Assembly: GCA_024684955.1 (NCBI GenBank)
Contig: JAIKWH010000062.1
Coordinates: 25,239-89,238, forward strand
DNA: 64,000 bases
Direction: 5' to 3'
Source of the DNA: Pseudobutyrivibrio sp.
GTDB lineage: Bacteria > Bacillota > Clostridia > Lachnospirales > Lachnospiraceae
Every line of letters begins with the position of its first letter. Within the stretch, counting starts at the first letter, position 1. Below are positions 28,608-39,984 of this stretch, piece by piece. Below the pieces are notes generated by a model. That model did no database searches, was not told the origin of the DNA, and saw nothing but the letters and a program-made list of their open reading frames with translations. The position numbers were made by a program, and so were the translations under genes.

Positions 28608-29489
28608 ATGGGATTTTTAACCTATTTAATTAACGGGCTTAGCCTGGGTAGCGTTTACGCCATAATTGCTCTAGGCTACACCATGGTATATGGTATCGCC
28701 AAGATGCTGAATTTTGCCCATGGTGATGTAATCATGATAGGAGCCTATGTCACATTTATTGGCATGTCATCCTCTGGCATACCTGCAGTTCCTGCAATTG
28801 TGATTTCTATAATTGTCTGCACAGCCCTGGGAATGTTAATAGAGAAGGTGGCATATTCTCCACTTAGAAAGGCAACCAATTTGGCGGTTCTTATTACAGC
28901 CATTGGCGTCAGCTATTTCTTGCAAAATATTGCCCTGCTTTTATTTGGATCCAATCCTGTATCTTTTACATCAGTTGTAAAATGGCAGGGACTTTCCCTG
29001 GCAGGGGGACAATTAAAGATCACTGGCAATGCCATTGTCACAATCATTTCTTGTCTCATCATTATGGTTTGCCTCATGTGGTTTGTTAAACATACCAAGC
29101 CAGGTCAGGCCATGAGAGCGGTATCTGAGGACAGGGATGCAGCTACACTGATGGGAATCAATGTTAATGCGACCATATCTCTTACATTTGCCATTGGATC
29201 AGGACTGGCAGCTGTAGCGGGGGCTCTGCTTTGCTCGTCTTATCCATCACTTACTCCATATACAGGCTCAATGCCAGGTATTAAAGCCTTTACGGCTGCA
29301 GTATTCGGAGGCATCGGTTCCATTCCAGGCGCCTTGCTTGGAGGACTTTTACTTGGAATCATAGAGATTCTTGCAAAGGCATATATTTCCAGCCAGTTGG
29401 CAGATGCCATTGTTTTTGCTGTTTTAATTATTGTTTTGTTGGTAAAGCCTACCGGTATTTTAGGTAAGCAGATTAAAGAGAAAGTGTAG
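28608..29489 (+). CDS. livH: Branched-chain amino acid ABC transporter permease
   Basis: LivH-type membrane protein, NFAHGDVIMIGAY, GGIGSIPGALLGG. Confidence 0.93.
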   Translation: MGFLTYLINGLSLGSVYAIIALGYTMVYGIAKMLNFAHGDVIMIGAYVTFIGMSSSGIPAVPAIVISIIVCTALGMLIEKVAYSPLRKATNLAVLITAIGVSYFLQNIALLLFGSNPVSFTSVVKWQGLSLAGGQLKITGNAIVTIISCLIIMVCLMWFVKHTKPGQAMRAVSEDRDAATLMGINVNATISLTFAIGSGLAAVAGALLCSSYPSLTPYTGSMPGIKAFTAAVFGGIGSIPGALLGGLLLGIIEILAKAYISSQLADAIVFAVLIIVLLVKPTGILGKQIKEKV

Positions 29490-29497
29490 GTGAAAAA

Positions 29498-30577
29498 ATG
29501 AAGAATATGAATAAATCTACACAGAAACTTTTATCAACTATTGGGGTTATAGTAGTTCTTTATATAGTTCTTTCTGTAATGGAAGGAACAGGAAATCTTA
29601 GTTCACTTTTAAGCGGACTTTTAGTACCAGTCTGTGCGTACAGCCTTGTGGCTGTAGGCCTCAATCTCTGCGTTGGATATCTGGGAGAATTATCCTTGGG
29701 GCATGCAGGATTCATGTGCGTAGGAGCCTTTGCATCGGCCTTTTTCTCAAAGGTCTTTATGAATACAATTCCTGATGTGCCTAGGTTTATCCTCTCTCTT
29801 TTAATCGGCACATGCTTTGCAGCCCTCTTTGGATTTTTAATTGCCATTCCAGTTCTCCGCTTGAGCGGCGACTACCTGGCAATTGTTACCCTGGCCTTTG
29901 GCGAGATTATAAAGAATGTAATCAATGTAATCTATATAGGTATGGATTCAAAGGGACTTCATTTTTCTATGAAGGATATGCTGTCCCTTGGCATGGAGCC
30001 AGGGGGAACACTGGTTGTAAACGGTGCCCAGGGTATCACTGGCACACCTCGTCAGTCTACATTTACCCTGGCTGTAATTCTATTGATTCTAGCCCTGGTT
30101 ATCACTCACAACTTTGTTAATTCGAGAACCGGTCGTGCAGTAAAGGCTATCAGAGACAACCAGATTGCGGCTGAGACAGTAGGTCTGCCTATCACAAAGT
30201 ACAAACTTATTGCATTTACAATATCAGCAGCCATTGCAGGAGTAGGTGGAGTTTTATATGCTCACAATATCAACTCCCTAATTGCCACCACAAACAACTT
30301 TGGATACAACATGTCCATTATGATTTTGGTTTATGTTGTCTTAGGTGGAATCGGAAATTTCTCCGGCTCTGTGGTTGCAGCAGTTGTACTTACCCTTTTG
30401 CCAGAATTGTTAAGAGGACTTTCTACATACAGAATGCTTATCTACTCAATTGTCCTCATTGCATTGATGCTCTTTAACTGGGCACCATCCATACTGGAAT
30501 ATAGAAACAAGCATGGACTTACTGCAGCAGCAATCGCGGCAAAATTTAAAAAGAAAAATACTAAGGAGGTGTCATAA
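29498..30577 (+). CDS. livM: Branched-chain amino acid ABC transporter permease
   Basis: GYLGELSLGHAGFMCVGA, AVKAIRDNQIAAETVGL. Confidence 0.93.
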   Translation: MKNMNKSTQKLLSTIGVIVVLYIVLSVMEGTGNLSSLLSGLLVPVCAYSLVAVGLNLCVGYLGELSLGHAGFMCVGAFASAFFSKVFMNTIPDVPRFILSLLIGTCFAALFGFLIAIPVLRLSGDYLAIVTLAFGEIIKNVINVIYIGMDSKGLHFSMKDMLSLGMEPGGTLVVNGAQGITGTPRQSTFTLAVILLILALVITHNFVNSRTGRAVKAIRDNQIAAETVGLPITKYKLIAFTISAAIAGVGGVLYAHNINSLIATTNNFGYNMSIMILVYVVLGGIGNFSGSVVAAVVLTLLPELLRGLSTYRMLIYSIVLIALMLFNWAPSILEYRNKHGLTAAAIAAKFKKKNTKEVS

Positions 30578-31335
30578 TGGCCTTACTAGAAGTTACTAAT
30601 CTTGGCATTTCCTTTGGAGGCCTTAGGGCCGTAGATGAGTTTAATCTTTCAATCGAAAAGGGAGAACTCTATGGTCTCATCGGACCAAACGGTGCTGGTA
30701 AAACTACAGTTTTCAACATGTTAACTGGCATTTACAAGCCTACAGATGGAAAGATATTCCTGGATAAAACAGATATAACAGGCAGAAAAACTGCCGACAT
30801 TAACAAGGCTGGTGTGGCTAGAACTTTCCAAAACATCAGACTCTTTGGAGACCAATCTGTTCTTGATAATGTAAAAATTGGACTCCACAATTCCTTTGAG
30901 TATGGCACAGCCACAGGCATTCTGAGGCTGCCAAAGTATTTTGCCACAGAAAAGGAAATGAACAATAAGGCGCTGGAGATACTCTCTGTATTTGGCCTGG
31001 ATTCTGCAGCAGATATCCTGGCTTCCAACCTGCCATACGGCAAGCAGAGAGAATTGGAGATAGCAAGAGCCCTGGCAACGGGACCAAAGCTTTTGCTTTT
31101 AGATGAGCCTGCTGCTGGTATGAACCCAAATGAGACAAGGGATTTGATGAATACAATCGCCCTAATCAGAAAGGAATTTGGTATTACCATACTTTTGATA
31201 GAACATGATATGAAACTGGTTTCAGGAATTTGCGAGAAACTTACAGTACTTAACTTTGGCCGTGTATTATCCTCAGGCCTGACATCTGATGTACTAAATG
31301 ATCCTGAAGTAATAAAGGCATATCTGGGAGAGTAA
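30577..31335 (+). CDS. livG: Branched-chain amino acid ABC transporter ATP-binding protein
   Basis: GPNGAGKTT, ARTFQNIRLF, LLLDEPAAGMNP; TAATG overlap with livM. Confidence 0.95.
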   Translation: MALLEVTNLGISFGGLRAVDEFNLSIEKGELYGLIGPNGAGKTTVFNMLTGIYKPTDGKIFLDKTDITGRKTADINKAGVARTFQNIRLFGDQSVLDNVKIGLHNSFEYGTATGILRLPKYFATEKEMNNKALEILSVFGLDSAADILASNLPYGKQRELEIARALATGPKLLLLDEPAAGMNPNETRDLMNTIALIRKEFGITILLIEHDMKLVSGICEKLTVLNFGRVLSSGLTSDVLNDPEVIKAYLGE

Positions 31336-31337
31336 TT

Positions 31338-32048
31338 ATGGCAATGTTAATTGTAAAAGACTTAAAAGTAAATTATGGAGTTATCCAAGCCTTAAAGGGA
31401 ATCAGTTTTGAGGTAAATGAGGGAGAGGTAATTGCCCTCATTGGAGCAAATGGTGCAGGCAAGACCACCACCCTCCAGACTATCTCAGGAATGCTGACAC
31501 CTAGCTCTGGTCAAATCCTCCTAAGGGACACCAATATAACCAAGATTCCTGGACATAAAATCGTGTCCATGGGCATGGCTCATGTGCCGGAAGGAAGGCG
31601 TGTATTTGCCCAACTGACAGTGCTTGAAAACTTAAAAATGGGGGCTTATACTAGAAGTAACAAGAGGGAAGTAGCAGATACTTTGGAGAGGGTTTATGAG
31701 TCTTTTCCAAGGCTTAAAGAAAGGCAAAATCAGATGGCAGGTACCCTGTCAGGTGGTGAGCAGCAGATGCTGGCCATGGGTAGAGCCCTGATGAGCAAGC
31801 CTTCAATCATGCTTATGGATGAGCCTTCCATGGGTCTATCTCCAATTTATGTAGAGGAAATTTTCTCTATTATCCAGTCTATTTCCAAGGCAGGCACAAC
31901 AGTGCTTTTGGTAGAGCAGAATGCTAAAAAGGCCCTTGCCATTGCAGATAGGGCATATGTCCTAGAGACTGGCAATATTGTTCTATCCGGGGATGCAAAG
32001 ACTTTGATGAATGACGACTCTATCAAAAAGGCATACCTGGGAGAATAA
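31338..32048 (+). CDS. livF: Branched-chain amino acid ABC transporter ATP-binding protein
   Basis: GANGAGKTTT, VPEGRRVF, LSGGEQQMLAMGRALM, LMDEPSMGLSP. Confidence 0.95.
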   Translation: MAMLIVKDLKVNYGVIQALKGISFEVNEGEVIALIGANGAGKTTTLQTISGMLTPSSGQILLRDTNITKIPGHKIVSMGMAHVPEGRRVFAQLTVLENLKMGAYTRSNKREVADTLERVYESFPRLKERQNQMAGTLSGGEQQMLAMGRALMSKPSIMLMDEPSMGLSPIYVEEIFSIIQSISKAGTTVLLVEQNAKKALAIADRAYVLETGNIVLSGDAKTLMNDDSIKKAYLGE

Positions 32049-32111
32049 ATAATGTAATTAGCACTTACCTGCCGCTATTATTGTGAGTTTTAGCAGATGG
32101 AGGGGTTAGCA

Positions 32112-32732
32112 ATGGACGAGAAGAGGCTAGTTATCACAATTGCACGTAGTTATGGCTCAGGTGGATTGACTTTGGGCAAAAAGTTGGCAAAGGAATTGGG
32201 GATTCCTCTTTATGACAGGGAGATTCTTCGCATGGCTTCAGACCAAAGTGGCATCAACGAAGAACTCTTTGGCCAGGTGGACGAAAAGGTTAGAACAATC
32301 TTTATGTCAGCCAAGGGCAAGTACAAGGGCATGCCACTTACTCCAGAGTATTCGGCATTTACCAGCGATGACAACCTGTTTGAACTGCAGGCAGATGTTA
32401 TCAAGCGTATAGCCAACACCCAGTCATGCATCTTTGTAGGCCGCTGTGCAGACTACATACTAAAGGATAGGCCATATGTTATTTCTCTATTCTTTTATGC
32501 CTCAGAAGAGGACTGTATGGTGAGACTGCGCAAGCAGGTATCAGGCACAGACCAGGAGTTGCTTAAGAGGATGCACGATATCGACAAACATCGTGCAGAC
32601 TACTACAAGTATTACACAGGTCATGAGTGGAATGATGCCAGAAACTATGACTTTTGCTTAGACACAGGAGTTATGGAATACGACAAACTTATCGATGTGG
32701 TTAAATACTACATTGAGAGTAAAAACAATTAA
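32112..32732 (+). CDS. Cytidylate kinase-like family protein
   Basis: ITIARSYGSGGLTLGKKLAKELGIPLYDREIL; CIFVGRCADYIL. Confidence 0.85.
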   Translation: MDEKRLVITIARSYGSGGLTLGKKLAKELGIPLYDREILRMASDQSGINEELFGQVDEKVRTIFMSAKGKYKGMPLTPEYSAFTSDDNLFELQADVIKRIANTQSCIFVGRCADYILKDRPYVISLFFYASEEDCMVRLRKQVSGTDQELLKRMHDIDKHRADYYKYYTGHEWNDARNYDFCLDTGVMEYDKLIDVVKYYIESKNN

Positions 32733-32747
32733 TAATTAGATTTATTA

Positions 32748-32783
32748 GGGGGAGCTGAAAATATTCAGTACCCCCTTTTTTTT
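32748..32783 (+). terminator. Rho-independent terminator
   Basis: GGGGGAGCTGAA aata TTCAGTACCCCC then T-run. Confidence 0.9.
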
Positions 32784-32918
32784 ATTAAGAGGTTTTTATA
32801 AAAAATATTCTAAAATGGGTAGATTTATTTTTATGCAAATGTTATAAATATTTGTCAGAAAACAAATTTTGGTTAAAAAATACTTCCTCAAAATATTAAA
32901 AAAGGAAAAGGGAAATAG

Positions 32919-33923
32919 GTGAGATACGAACTATTGACAAACTGCATAGGGAAGACATTGGGACAGGATATTATAGATGAGAATAACCTGTTGATTCTTG
33001 CTGCAGGAACAGAGATTACGGAAACCCTAGTTAGAAGGCTTCAAAATTTTGGAATCTATTACTTGTCTATAAAGGAGCCTCTCACCGATGATTTGGATAT
33101 TACAAATCCAATATCTGACCAGACCATCATCACAGCAGCCAATGCTATTGCCAGTCTTGATATTGACAAGGCTTTTGAGGCTGCAGACAAGATTGTGGCT
33201 GATATGACATCCAATTCTGCCATTCTGGGCAATGGTTTCATGATTCTTAGAGAATATGATGAAAACACAGCCTTTCATTCTATTTCTGTGGCAGTATTCT
33301 CCATAATGCTAGGAATGAGCCTGGGGCTTAGCATGGTAAGGCTTAGAAACCTATCAGTTGGAGCTCTCTTACATGACATTGGAAAATCCCAGATACCAAT
33401 TGAGATTTTAAATAAAACTGGCAGCCTTACAGCAGAAGAGACAGAACTTATGCGACAGCATCCAAAGTATGGCTACAACATGGTAAAGGATGATGTCCTT
33501 ATGCCAATCCCAGTAAAGTCTATTATTTTGCAGCACCACGAAAACTGGGATGGGTCAGGATATCCTAGAAAGTTAAAAGAAGACAAGATCTATGAACTGG
33601 CATCTATCACCCATATCTGCGATGTGTTTGATGCCTTGATTTCAAAAAGGTCATACAAGGAGGCCTTCTCATACAAGGACAGTTTAGATTATATGGAAAG
33701 CATGAGAGGCATTATGTTTAATCCATATTGTCTGGACTACTTTTTCTCGGAGGTGCCTATATACAAGGTGGGACTAAAGGTAACACTTAATACTGGTGAG
33801 ACAGCAATAGTTGTTAAAAACACCAGAGGAGATATGCGTCGTCCTATTATTAGGATGGAGGCAACAGGACAGGACATCAACCTGAGGGAAGTGCCTGTCG
33901 ATGAACTATTTATTGAAAGTTAA
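32919..33923 (+). CDS. HD-GYP domain protein (putative c-di-GMP phosphodiesterase)
   Basis: LLHDIGKSQIP, HPKYGYNM, LQHHENWDGSGYPRKL, ICDVFDAL; GTG start. Confidence 0.9.
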   Translation: MRYELLTNCIGKTLGQDIIDENNLLILAAGTEITETLVRRLQNFGIYYLSIKEPLTDDLDITNPISDQTIITAANAIASLDIDKAFEAADKIVADMTSNSAILGNGFMILREYDENTAFHSISVAVFSIMLGMSLGLSMVRLRNLSVGALLHDIGKSQIPIEILNKTGSLTAEETELMRQHPKYGYNMVKDDVLMPIPVKSIILQHHENWDGSGYPRKLKEDKIYELASITHICDVFDALISKRSYKEAFSYKDSLDYMESMRGIMFNPYCLDYFFSEVPIYKVGLKVTLNTGETAIVVKNTRGDMRRPIIRMEATGQDINLREVPVDELFIES

Positions 33924-33954
33924 GCAAATAAATATTCAGGGGGAATATAGAAAA

Positions 33955-34986
33955 ATGAAAGAATTCAAAGACAAGTATGGCAGTCTGCTCCATGAGCAGG
34001 AAGTGGACAATGGACTTTTGTCCTTCACTGTCATTCCGGAGCGTGGCATGGATGTGGGAGAAATCTGCTTTAAGGGAAAGAGAGTGTCTTGGGACAAGGG
34101 CAGAGAATACCTGATTCATCCAGAAAATGTAGACCTCCGCAAGGAGGGATGGGACAAGGGGTTTTATTGTGCCGTTTCTTCCGTAGGACCAGAGGTCTTT
34201 GGGACACCTGACGAGGTTAGAACAGTCCATGGCACAGGAGCCTACTCTATATGTGATTACAAGGATGTGGAGGTAAATACCAAAGGTGATATCACCGAGG
34301 TGACCGGCACATTCAATATCAAGGGATATGATAAAGATCCTGTTTATAAAAAGCAGGTAAAAGTGTTCACAGCTGCAAATAGTCATTTCCTAGTCAGGGA
34401 AGAGGTGATTACCAACCTGACAGATGAGAGAGTGCCAAACGACTATGGATATCACATCCAAATGTGCGGCAGGTCCTTTATGGAAAATGGAGGCAAGTAT
34501 CTGCTTCCTGTTAGACCTGACAGAATGCTTTTAAGGGACTCTGCTCCAAAGGAAAATGACCCAAAGGACATTTATCCATACGATCAGGATTTTGATCCAA
34601 TCAGGTGTTATCAATACATACCTGAACAGGTAAAGGGTCTTGAGATGGTGGCAGACATAAAGCCATGTCTTAAGATGATGGGGGATGACAAGCAGCCATT
34701 TACAGTAGAATGTATTGTAAATGCTGACAAGACAGGACTTGTCTTTATAGTAAGACCCCTGGCAGAATTTTCTCGCAGTCTTTTGGCAAAGAGAAATGTG
34801 GAGGATACTATGTATGCCATAGAGCCATGTAATACTAGGCCGAATTCTATAAGGCAAAAAGAGATTGACGGGGAACTCAGGTGGCTTGAGCCCCACGAAA
34901 GTTCTGTTAGCCATATAGCAATTGGCTACACAGAGGATAAGGTGCAGATAAATCACCTAATCCAATTAATTAGAGATTCATATTAA
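33955..34986 (+). CDS. DUF4432 family protein (aldose-1-epimerase-like fold)
   Basis: VIPERGMDVGEICFKGKRVSW and NDYGYHIQMCGR; start 33955 with SD gggggaat. Confidence 0.75.
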   Translation: MKEFKDKYGSLLHEQEVDNGLLSFTVIPERGMDVGEICFKGKRVSWDKGREYLIHPENVDLRKEGWDKGFYCAVSSVGPEVFGTPDEVRTVHGTGAYSICDYKDVEVNTKGDITEVTGTFNIKGYDKDPVYKKQVKVFTAANSHFLVREEVITNLTDERVPNDYGYHIQMCGRSFMENGGKYLLPVRPDRMLLRDSAPKENDPKDIYPYDQDFDPIRCYQYIPEQVKGLEMVADIKPCLKMMGDDKQPFTVECIVNADKTGLVFIVRPLAEFSRSLLAKRNVEDTMYAIEPCNTRPNSIRQKEIDGELRWLEPHESSVSHIAIGYTEDKVQINHLIQLIRDSY

Positions 34987-34992
34987 AAATAA

Positions 34993-35030
34993 AAAGAGGT
35001 AGTTCTACAAAACTATCTCTTTCTTTTTTC
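34993..35030 (+). terminator. Rho-independent terminator
   Basis: AAAGAGGTAGTT ctacaa AACTATCTCTTT followed by T-rich tract. Confidence 0.8.
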
Positions 35031-35232
35031 TGCTTTCTCTTTTTTCAGTCGAGAATCCTTGAAAATACAGAAAAACTCTAAGAATAGTAACAGTTTTTTA
35101 ACAGTATATTCACAAAGGGGCTTTCCATTCGTAATAAAATAAAGTGAGTAATAAACTACATTTGACCGCATTGAGAATAATATGCCAATTGTGAGAGAGG
35201 AATGAGAATAGAAACTGAGGGGGCAAACGATA

Positions 35233-36960
35233 ATGGCAAAAGATAAAGCAAAAATGCGTTTTAGTATTCAGATGAAGATAATGTGCGCGATGATTTTCAT
35301 TGCTCTGAGTTCTTGTCTGGTCCTTGGAATAAGGGTTTATTCAACAGTTAGAGCCGCATTTATGGAGACTGCGGCCGATGATGCCCTAACACTGGCAGAG
35401 GTTACAGCGTCGGACCTGGATGGTGACGCTTTGGCAGCACTTCAAATCGGTGAAACAGGTACTAAGACATATGAGGAAGCCTATTCACAAATGTCTTTGC
35501 TTTTTGAAAAGACCGGACCTAATGCCCTATACACTATCGCTGAGAGAGATGGAAAGGTGGTTTATCTGGTGGATGTATCCTCTGAAAATGAACCTGTAGG
35601 AACAGAGGTTGAGCCAGAGTTTCTAGAAGAATATAAGACAGCCCTGGCAGCAAAGTCAGGATATACCACAGGAGAATTACAGAAGGTGGATGGCACGTTT
35701 TTGATTACATCCTATGCACCTATATACACAGATTCTGGAGAATTTGTTGGGGATGTAGCCTTTGACTATATAGCAGATGAACTGGCAGCAACCCTGAGGA
35801 GAATCCTATATACCGTAATAACTATTACAGTGCTCATTATGATACTGGCTGCAATATTCTCCATTGTAGTGTCTAGGGGTATCACCGGTGGAATAAGAAA
35901 AGTCAATACCCGAGTAATAGATTTGGTATCTAATAATGGTGACTTGACTCAGAAGGTGGAGGTTGCCACCAATGACGAAATTAGCGATATAGCCCATTCA
36001 ATCAACAGCCTCCTAGATTATATAAGAGGGGTTGTTACTAATATTTCAACTAACGCTGAGGCCCTTTCGGACTCAGTGGAGGTGGCGCAGAAATCCAGCT
36101 TAGAAACCTCGGATGAATTGAGAAGCGTATCTGCCTCTATGCAGCAGATGACAGCCTCAATGGAGGAATCATCAGCAAATTTACAGCAGGTGCAGACAGC
36201 ATCCGGTGAGGTTGGAGACAATATAAACGAAATGAACAATAGCATTATGGAGGGTTCTTCCTATGCAGAAGACATGGAAGCCAGAGCCCTTGCAATGCAA
36301 AAAGAGGCTGATATTCAAACAATAGAAGTAGAGCAGAGGGCAGCAGAAATGTCAGAGTCCCTAAATGCCAGAATAGAGGATGCCAAGAATGTAGAAAATA
36401 TTTCAAACCTTACATCTACTATTTTGGACATAGCATCTCAGACCAACCTCCTATCACTGAATGCTTCTATTGAGGCAGCCAGAGCAGGAGAGGCAGGCAA
36501 GGGATTTGCAGTAGTAGCAGATGAGATTTCACAGCTGGCTACAAACTCTTCTAACACAGCAAAGGAAATTCAAGAAATATCAGACGCTGTTATTGGAAAT
36601 GTTAGGGGACTTGCAGATGAAGCCACATCTATGGTTGATTTTGTGAGGGATAAGACAATTGGCGGATATATGAAACTAAAAGAGACTGGAGACCAGTACC
36701 AGCAAGATGCAGCAAAAATGTCTGACATGTTAAAAGAACTGGAGGAGAAAGCGGCTCGTATATCAGATGCAATGAGCCAGGTGAGCACATCTATTGCCAA
36801 TGTATCTGGAGCAGTGGAGGAAAGCGCAAAGGCTGCCACATCAGTAGCTGAAAGTGCAACCACAATGTCTACTAACATGGAAAACAATACAGATGTGGTA
36901 AACCAGAATTCAGACATAGCAAGGCAACTTACAGACGAAGTAGAGAAGTTTATATTCTAA
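35233..36960 (+). CDS. Methyl-accepting chemotaxis protein
   Basis: Two TMs with extracellular domain, HAMP, signalling tip [36 protein letters not shown]. Confidence 0.95.
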   Translation: MAKDKAKMRFSIQMKIMCAMIFIALSSCLVLGIRVYSTVRAAFMETAADDALTLAEVTASDLDGDALAALQIGETGTKTYEEAYSQMSLLFEKTGPNALYTIAERDGKVVYLVDVSSENEPVGTEVEPEFLEEYKTALAAKSGYTTGELQKVDGTFLITSYAPIYTDSGEFVGDVAFDYIADELAATLRRILYTVITITVLIMILAAIFSIVVSRGITGGIRKVNTRVIDLVSNNGDLTQKVEVATNDEISDIAHSINSLLDYIRGVVTNISTNAEALSDSVEVAQKSSLETSDELRSVSASMQQMTASMEESSANLQQVQTASGEVGDNINEMNNSIMEGSSYAEDMEARALAMQKEADIQTIEVEQRAAEMSESLNARIEDAKNVENISNLTSTILDIASQTNLLSLNASIEAARAGEAGKGFAVVADEISQLATNSSNTAKEIQEISDAVIGNVRGLADEATSMVDFVRDKTIGGYMKLKETGDQYQQDAAKMSDMLKELEEKAARISDAMSQVSTSIANVSGAVEESAKAATSVAESATTMSTNMENNTDVVNQNSDIARQLTDEVEKFIF

Positions 36961-37000
36961 GAATTGGCACAATAAATATTTTTTACGAGAGGAAGGTATT

Positions 37001-38821
37001 ATGAAAGAAAAGCAAAAGAACAAAAGAAACAGAGGGCTGATAGGAGACCATTCTCCAGTTGGTTTTTTCCAAACCATCAGTTTTCAGAATCTCTTCGTAA
37101 ACATAGTAGTCTTAATTATGTTTGTGGCAGTTTCTTTTTATACTCTATCTTCAATGAATCAAATAAAGGAAGATGCAGTATCAGCCCTAAGCAATTCTGA
37201 TGAGGCTCTTATCACCCTGGGGGATATGAAAGCCAATGTCAGCTCGGCAGTGGCAGAAATGTCAGATGTAACTGGTATTTGCAGGTCTGCAGAGATAAAT
37301 GATTCTACTAAAAAGAGAGAGGCTGCAGCATCCAGGATGGAGATTGAAACTCTCTATAACAAACTGCCAAAGCAGGAGACCCTGCTGAAGGAGAGCCCAC
37401 TTTGGGCCCTGTTTACACCAGGTACTGCAGCAGTAGATGATGCAGCAGCAAAGTTGGAAACATATTTTACAGATGTGTTTACTATTCTGGATTATTATCA
37501 GGCTGGGAACTATGGAGCAGGTATTGCCTTGATGGAGGGCCAGTATCAGGCAGACATGGTTTCTGCAAACACAGCTATTGCTGTCATGCAGGATGATGTT
37601 ATCATCGTAGCCAACAGAGTCGGACCAAGCGTTGAGAAAGAGATGCAGTCGTCTGTAAAGGTAGCCGTTGTTATGATGGTTATCGTTGCAGTTCTTATTC
37701 TCATGGCAATTGTCATCATGCAGGCTTCTGTTATTAAGGCTATCAAGAATATCACAAAAGCCATCGGTGGTATTGTTAGCGATATCGACGAAGGAAATGG
37801 CGATTTGTCAAAGCGTATTGAGTACAAGAGCAATAACGAACTGAAACTTATCATTGGAGGATTCAACTCCTTCATGGACACTTTGCAACATATTATTGGC
37901 AAAGTAAAAGAGGGTACTGTAGTTTTGGAGGAATCTTCTACTAATGTATCTCAGAGAATTACCTCTGTATCTGGCTCTATCATGAATACATCAGCAGCAA
38001 TGGAAGAACTTTCAGCCACCATGGATTCTGTATCAGCAGTTACATCAAATCTCAATGAGAGATTAAAAGATGTTGATACAGCCACAGAGGAAATCAGAAC
38101 CCAGGCTAGAGAGGGTATGGATACAGCTAAGCAGATTCAAGAGTCTGCTATCACTATTAAAGACGATACAAATACAAGAAAAGACGGAGCAAAGGCCAAG
38201 GTTGAAGCCCTTTCTACCACCCTGGCAGCATCTGTTAAGGATGCAGAAAAGGTTGGCCAGATTAATGACTTGACAGCCAACATTATGGATATTGCATCTC
38301 GTACAAATCTCCTTTCTCTCAATGCTTCTATTGAGGCAGCCAGAGCAGGTGAGGCCGGACGAGGCTTTGCAGTCGTTGCTGAGGAAATCGGCGAACTGGC
38401 AACAAATTCTCATCAGACAGCAGGCAGCATTCAGGCGATTTCAAATGAGGTTACCAGTGCCGTTACCGCACTGTCAGAAAACGCAACTCAAGTAATTGAA
38501 TTTATTAATGGAACTATTCTTTCAGACTACGATTCATTTGGTAATCTGGGAGACGGATATATGGAGACAGCCCAGTCTATAACCGCCATGGTTGAAAGTT
38601 TTACAAATAAGGCTGATGAGTTGTCAGAGACTATGGAGAAAATGATTGGAGACATTAATTCTATTGCAGAGGCTGTAAACGAGTCATCAGAGGCAATATC
38701 AATGTCTGCAGAGAATTCTCAGGAGATTGTAAATGAGGTAACAGAAATTAGTTCGGCAGTAGAAAAGAATACAGAAGTTTCAGATGACCTGACATCATCT
38801 GTAGCAATGTTCAAGCAGTAA
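37001..38821 (+). CDS. Methyl-accepting chemotaxis protein
   Basis: N-terminal 4-helix-bundle-like sensor, HAMP, tip [36 protein letters not shown]. Confidence 0.95.
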   Translation: MKEKQKNKRNRGLIGDHSPVGFFQTISFQNLFVNIVVLIMFVAVSFYTLSSMNQIKEDAVSALSNSDEALITLGDMKANVSSAVAEMSDVTGICRSAEINDSTKKREAAASRMEIETLYNKLPKQETLLKESPLWALFTPGTAAVDDAAAKLETYFTDVFTILDYYQAGNYGAGIALMEGQYQADMVSANTAIAVMQDDVIIVANRVGPSVEKEMQSSVKVAVVMMVIVAVLILMAIVIMQASVIKAIKNITKAIGGIVSDIDEGNGDLSKRIEYKSNNELKLIIGGFNSFMDTLQHIIGKVKEGTVVLEESSTNVSQRITSVSGSIMNTSAAMEELSATMDSVSAVTSNLNERLKDVDTATEEIRTQAREGMDTAKQIQESAITIKDDTNTRKDGAKAKVEALSTTLAASVKDAEKVGQINDLTANIMDIASRTNLLSLNASIEAARAGEAGRGFAVVAEEIGELATNSHQTAGSIQAISNEVTSAVTALSENATQVIEFINGTILSDYDSFGNLGDGYMETAQSITAMVESFTNKADELSETMEKMIGDINSIAEAVNESSEAISMSAENSQEIVNEVTEISSAVEKNTEVSDDLTSSVAMFKQ

Positions 38822-38838
38822 GGAAAGGAAGTCGAAAC

Positions 38839-39879
38839 ATGAAGAAATTATTAGCATTAGCTTTATCTATTGCACTGCTGGCCACTGGCTGCGGAAAAGC
38901 AACAGGAGGTGGAGGGGCTGCAGCAAGCCCTGAGGCAGGCTCAAGCGTACAGGCGGACGAGACCTTTTATGGACAGGCAGATCTTTCCAGCTTGAAGGGA
39001 AAGAAAATCGGTATAACAATCCAGTCACTGCAGAATGCTTATTGGGCAGGCATTATGACAGGCCTGACAGTGGTTTTGGAGGAGAATGGAGCAGACTATG
39101 ACCTATATGCCTGCGACCAGAATGTCGATACTCAGATTGGCCAGTTGGAAAACTTTATTACCCTAGGCTATGACCTGATAATTGTGCACCCACAGGATGC
39201 CGGGGCAGTTGAAGAAGTGTGTGCTGAGGCAAGAGCAGCGGGAATAAAGGTTATCTGCTGGGACTCAACAATGGAAAATGTTGATGTAAACTTTGTCCTT
39301 GACAATGACACACTGGGAAAACAGATTGGACGTCTTGCTGGAGAATTTATCAACCAGCACTATGATGCAGCAAACAAGGCCCAGGTGGTTGTAATCGGAG
39401 CTAGCAGCGTGGATGTTTTGGTTGCCAGAGCAGATGGTATCAAGGCAGGCATGGAAGAAGTTGCAGGTGGTAAATACAATATTGCAGCAGAGATTGATGG
39501 TCTCACATCTGATGAAGCGGAGATTAATATGAACAGTCTTCTTGCAACACATCCAGAGATTACAGTTGCGGTTGGCATTGGCTCTGGTGCTATGATTGGT
39601 GGAAATAATGCTTACATGAATATGTATCAGTCAGCAGTTCCAGATAATGTAGGCGTCATAACAACAGATGTTACAAAGACTCAGCTTACCGCTCTATTAA
39701 ATGGAGAGGCAGCAAAGGGCATCGTAGGCTTTGAGGGATCTGATGTGCAGACAGGTAATTGCGCAGCAAGTCTCATAGCCTTAACACTTAATAATCAGGT
39801 TGGAGCAAAGGACGTTTATAGACAAATCAGTTCTATCACCATGGATAACGTAGCAGATATTTTAAACAATATGTACTAA
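38839..39879 (+). CDS. Sugar-binding lipoprotein (RbsB/Peripla_BP_4-like), no ABC transporter adjacent
   Basis: Lipobox LLATGCGK; GKKIGITIQSLQNAYWAGIMTGL; 18 bp after the MCP stop. Confidence 0.88.
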   Translation: MKKLLALALSIALLATGCGKATGGGGAAASPEAGSSVQADETFYGQADLSSLKGKKIGITIQSLQNAYWAGIMTGLTVVLEENGADYDLYACDQNVDTQIGQLENFITLGYDLIIVHPQDAGAVEEVCAEARAAGIKVICWDSTMENVDVNFVLDNDTLGKQIGRLAGEFINQHYDAANKAQVVVIGASSVDVLVARADGIKAGMEEVAGGKYNIAAEIDGLTSDEAEINMNSLLATHPEITVAVGIGSGAMIGGNNAYMNMYQSAVPDNVGVITTDVTKTQLTALLNGEAAKGIVGFEGSDVQTGNCAASLIALTLNNQVGAKDVYRQISSITMDNVADILNNMY

Positions 39880-39921
39880 TTGTCAGAGCAAGGCGTACTT
39901 GAGTTTTATATGTATCTATTT

Positions 39922-39954
39922 GGGCTTGGCAATATTTGGCCAAGCCCTTTTTTG
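39922..39954 (+). terminator. Rho-independent terminator
   Basis: GGGCTTGGC aatatttg GCCAAGCCC then T-run. Confidence 0.92.
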
Positions 39955-39984
39955 GGGGAGTGATGAAGAGAGGAGGATGGATTA

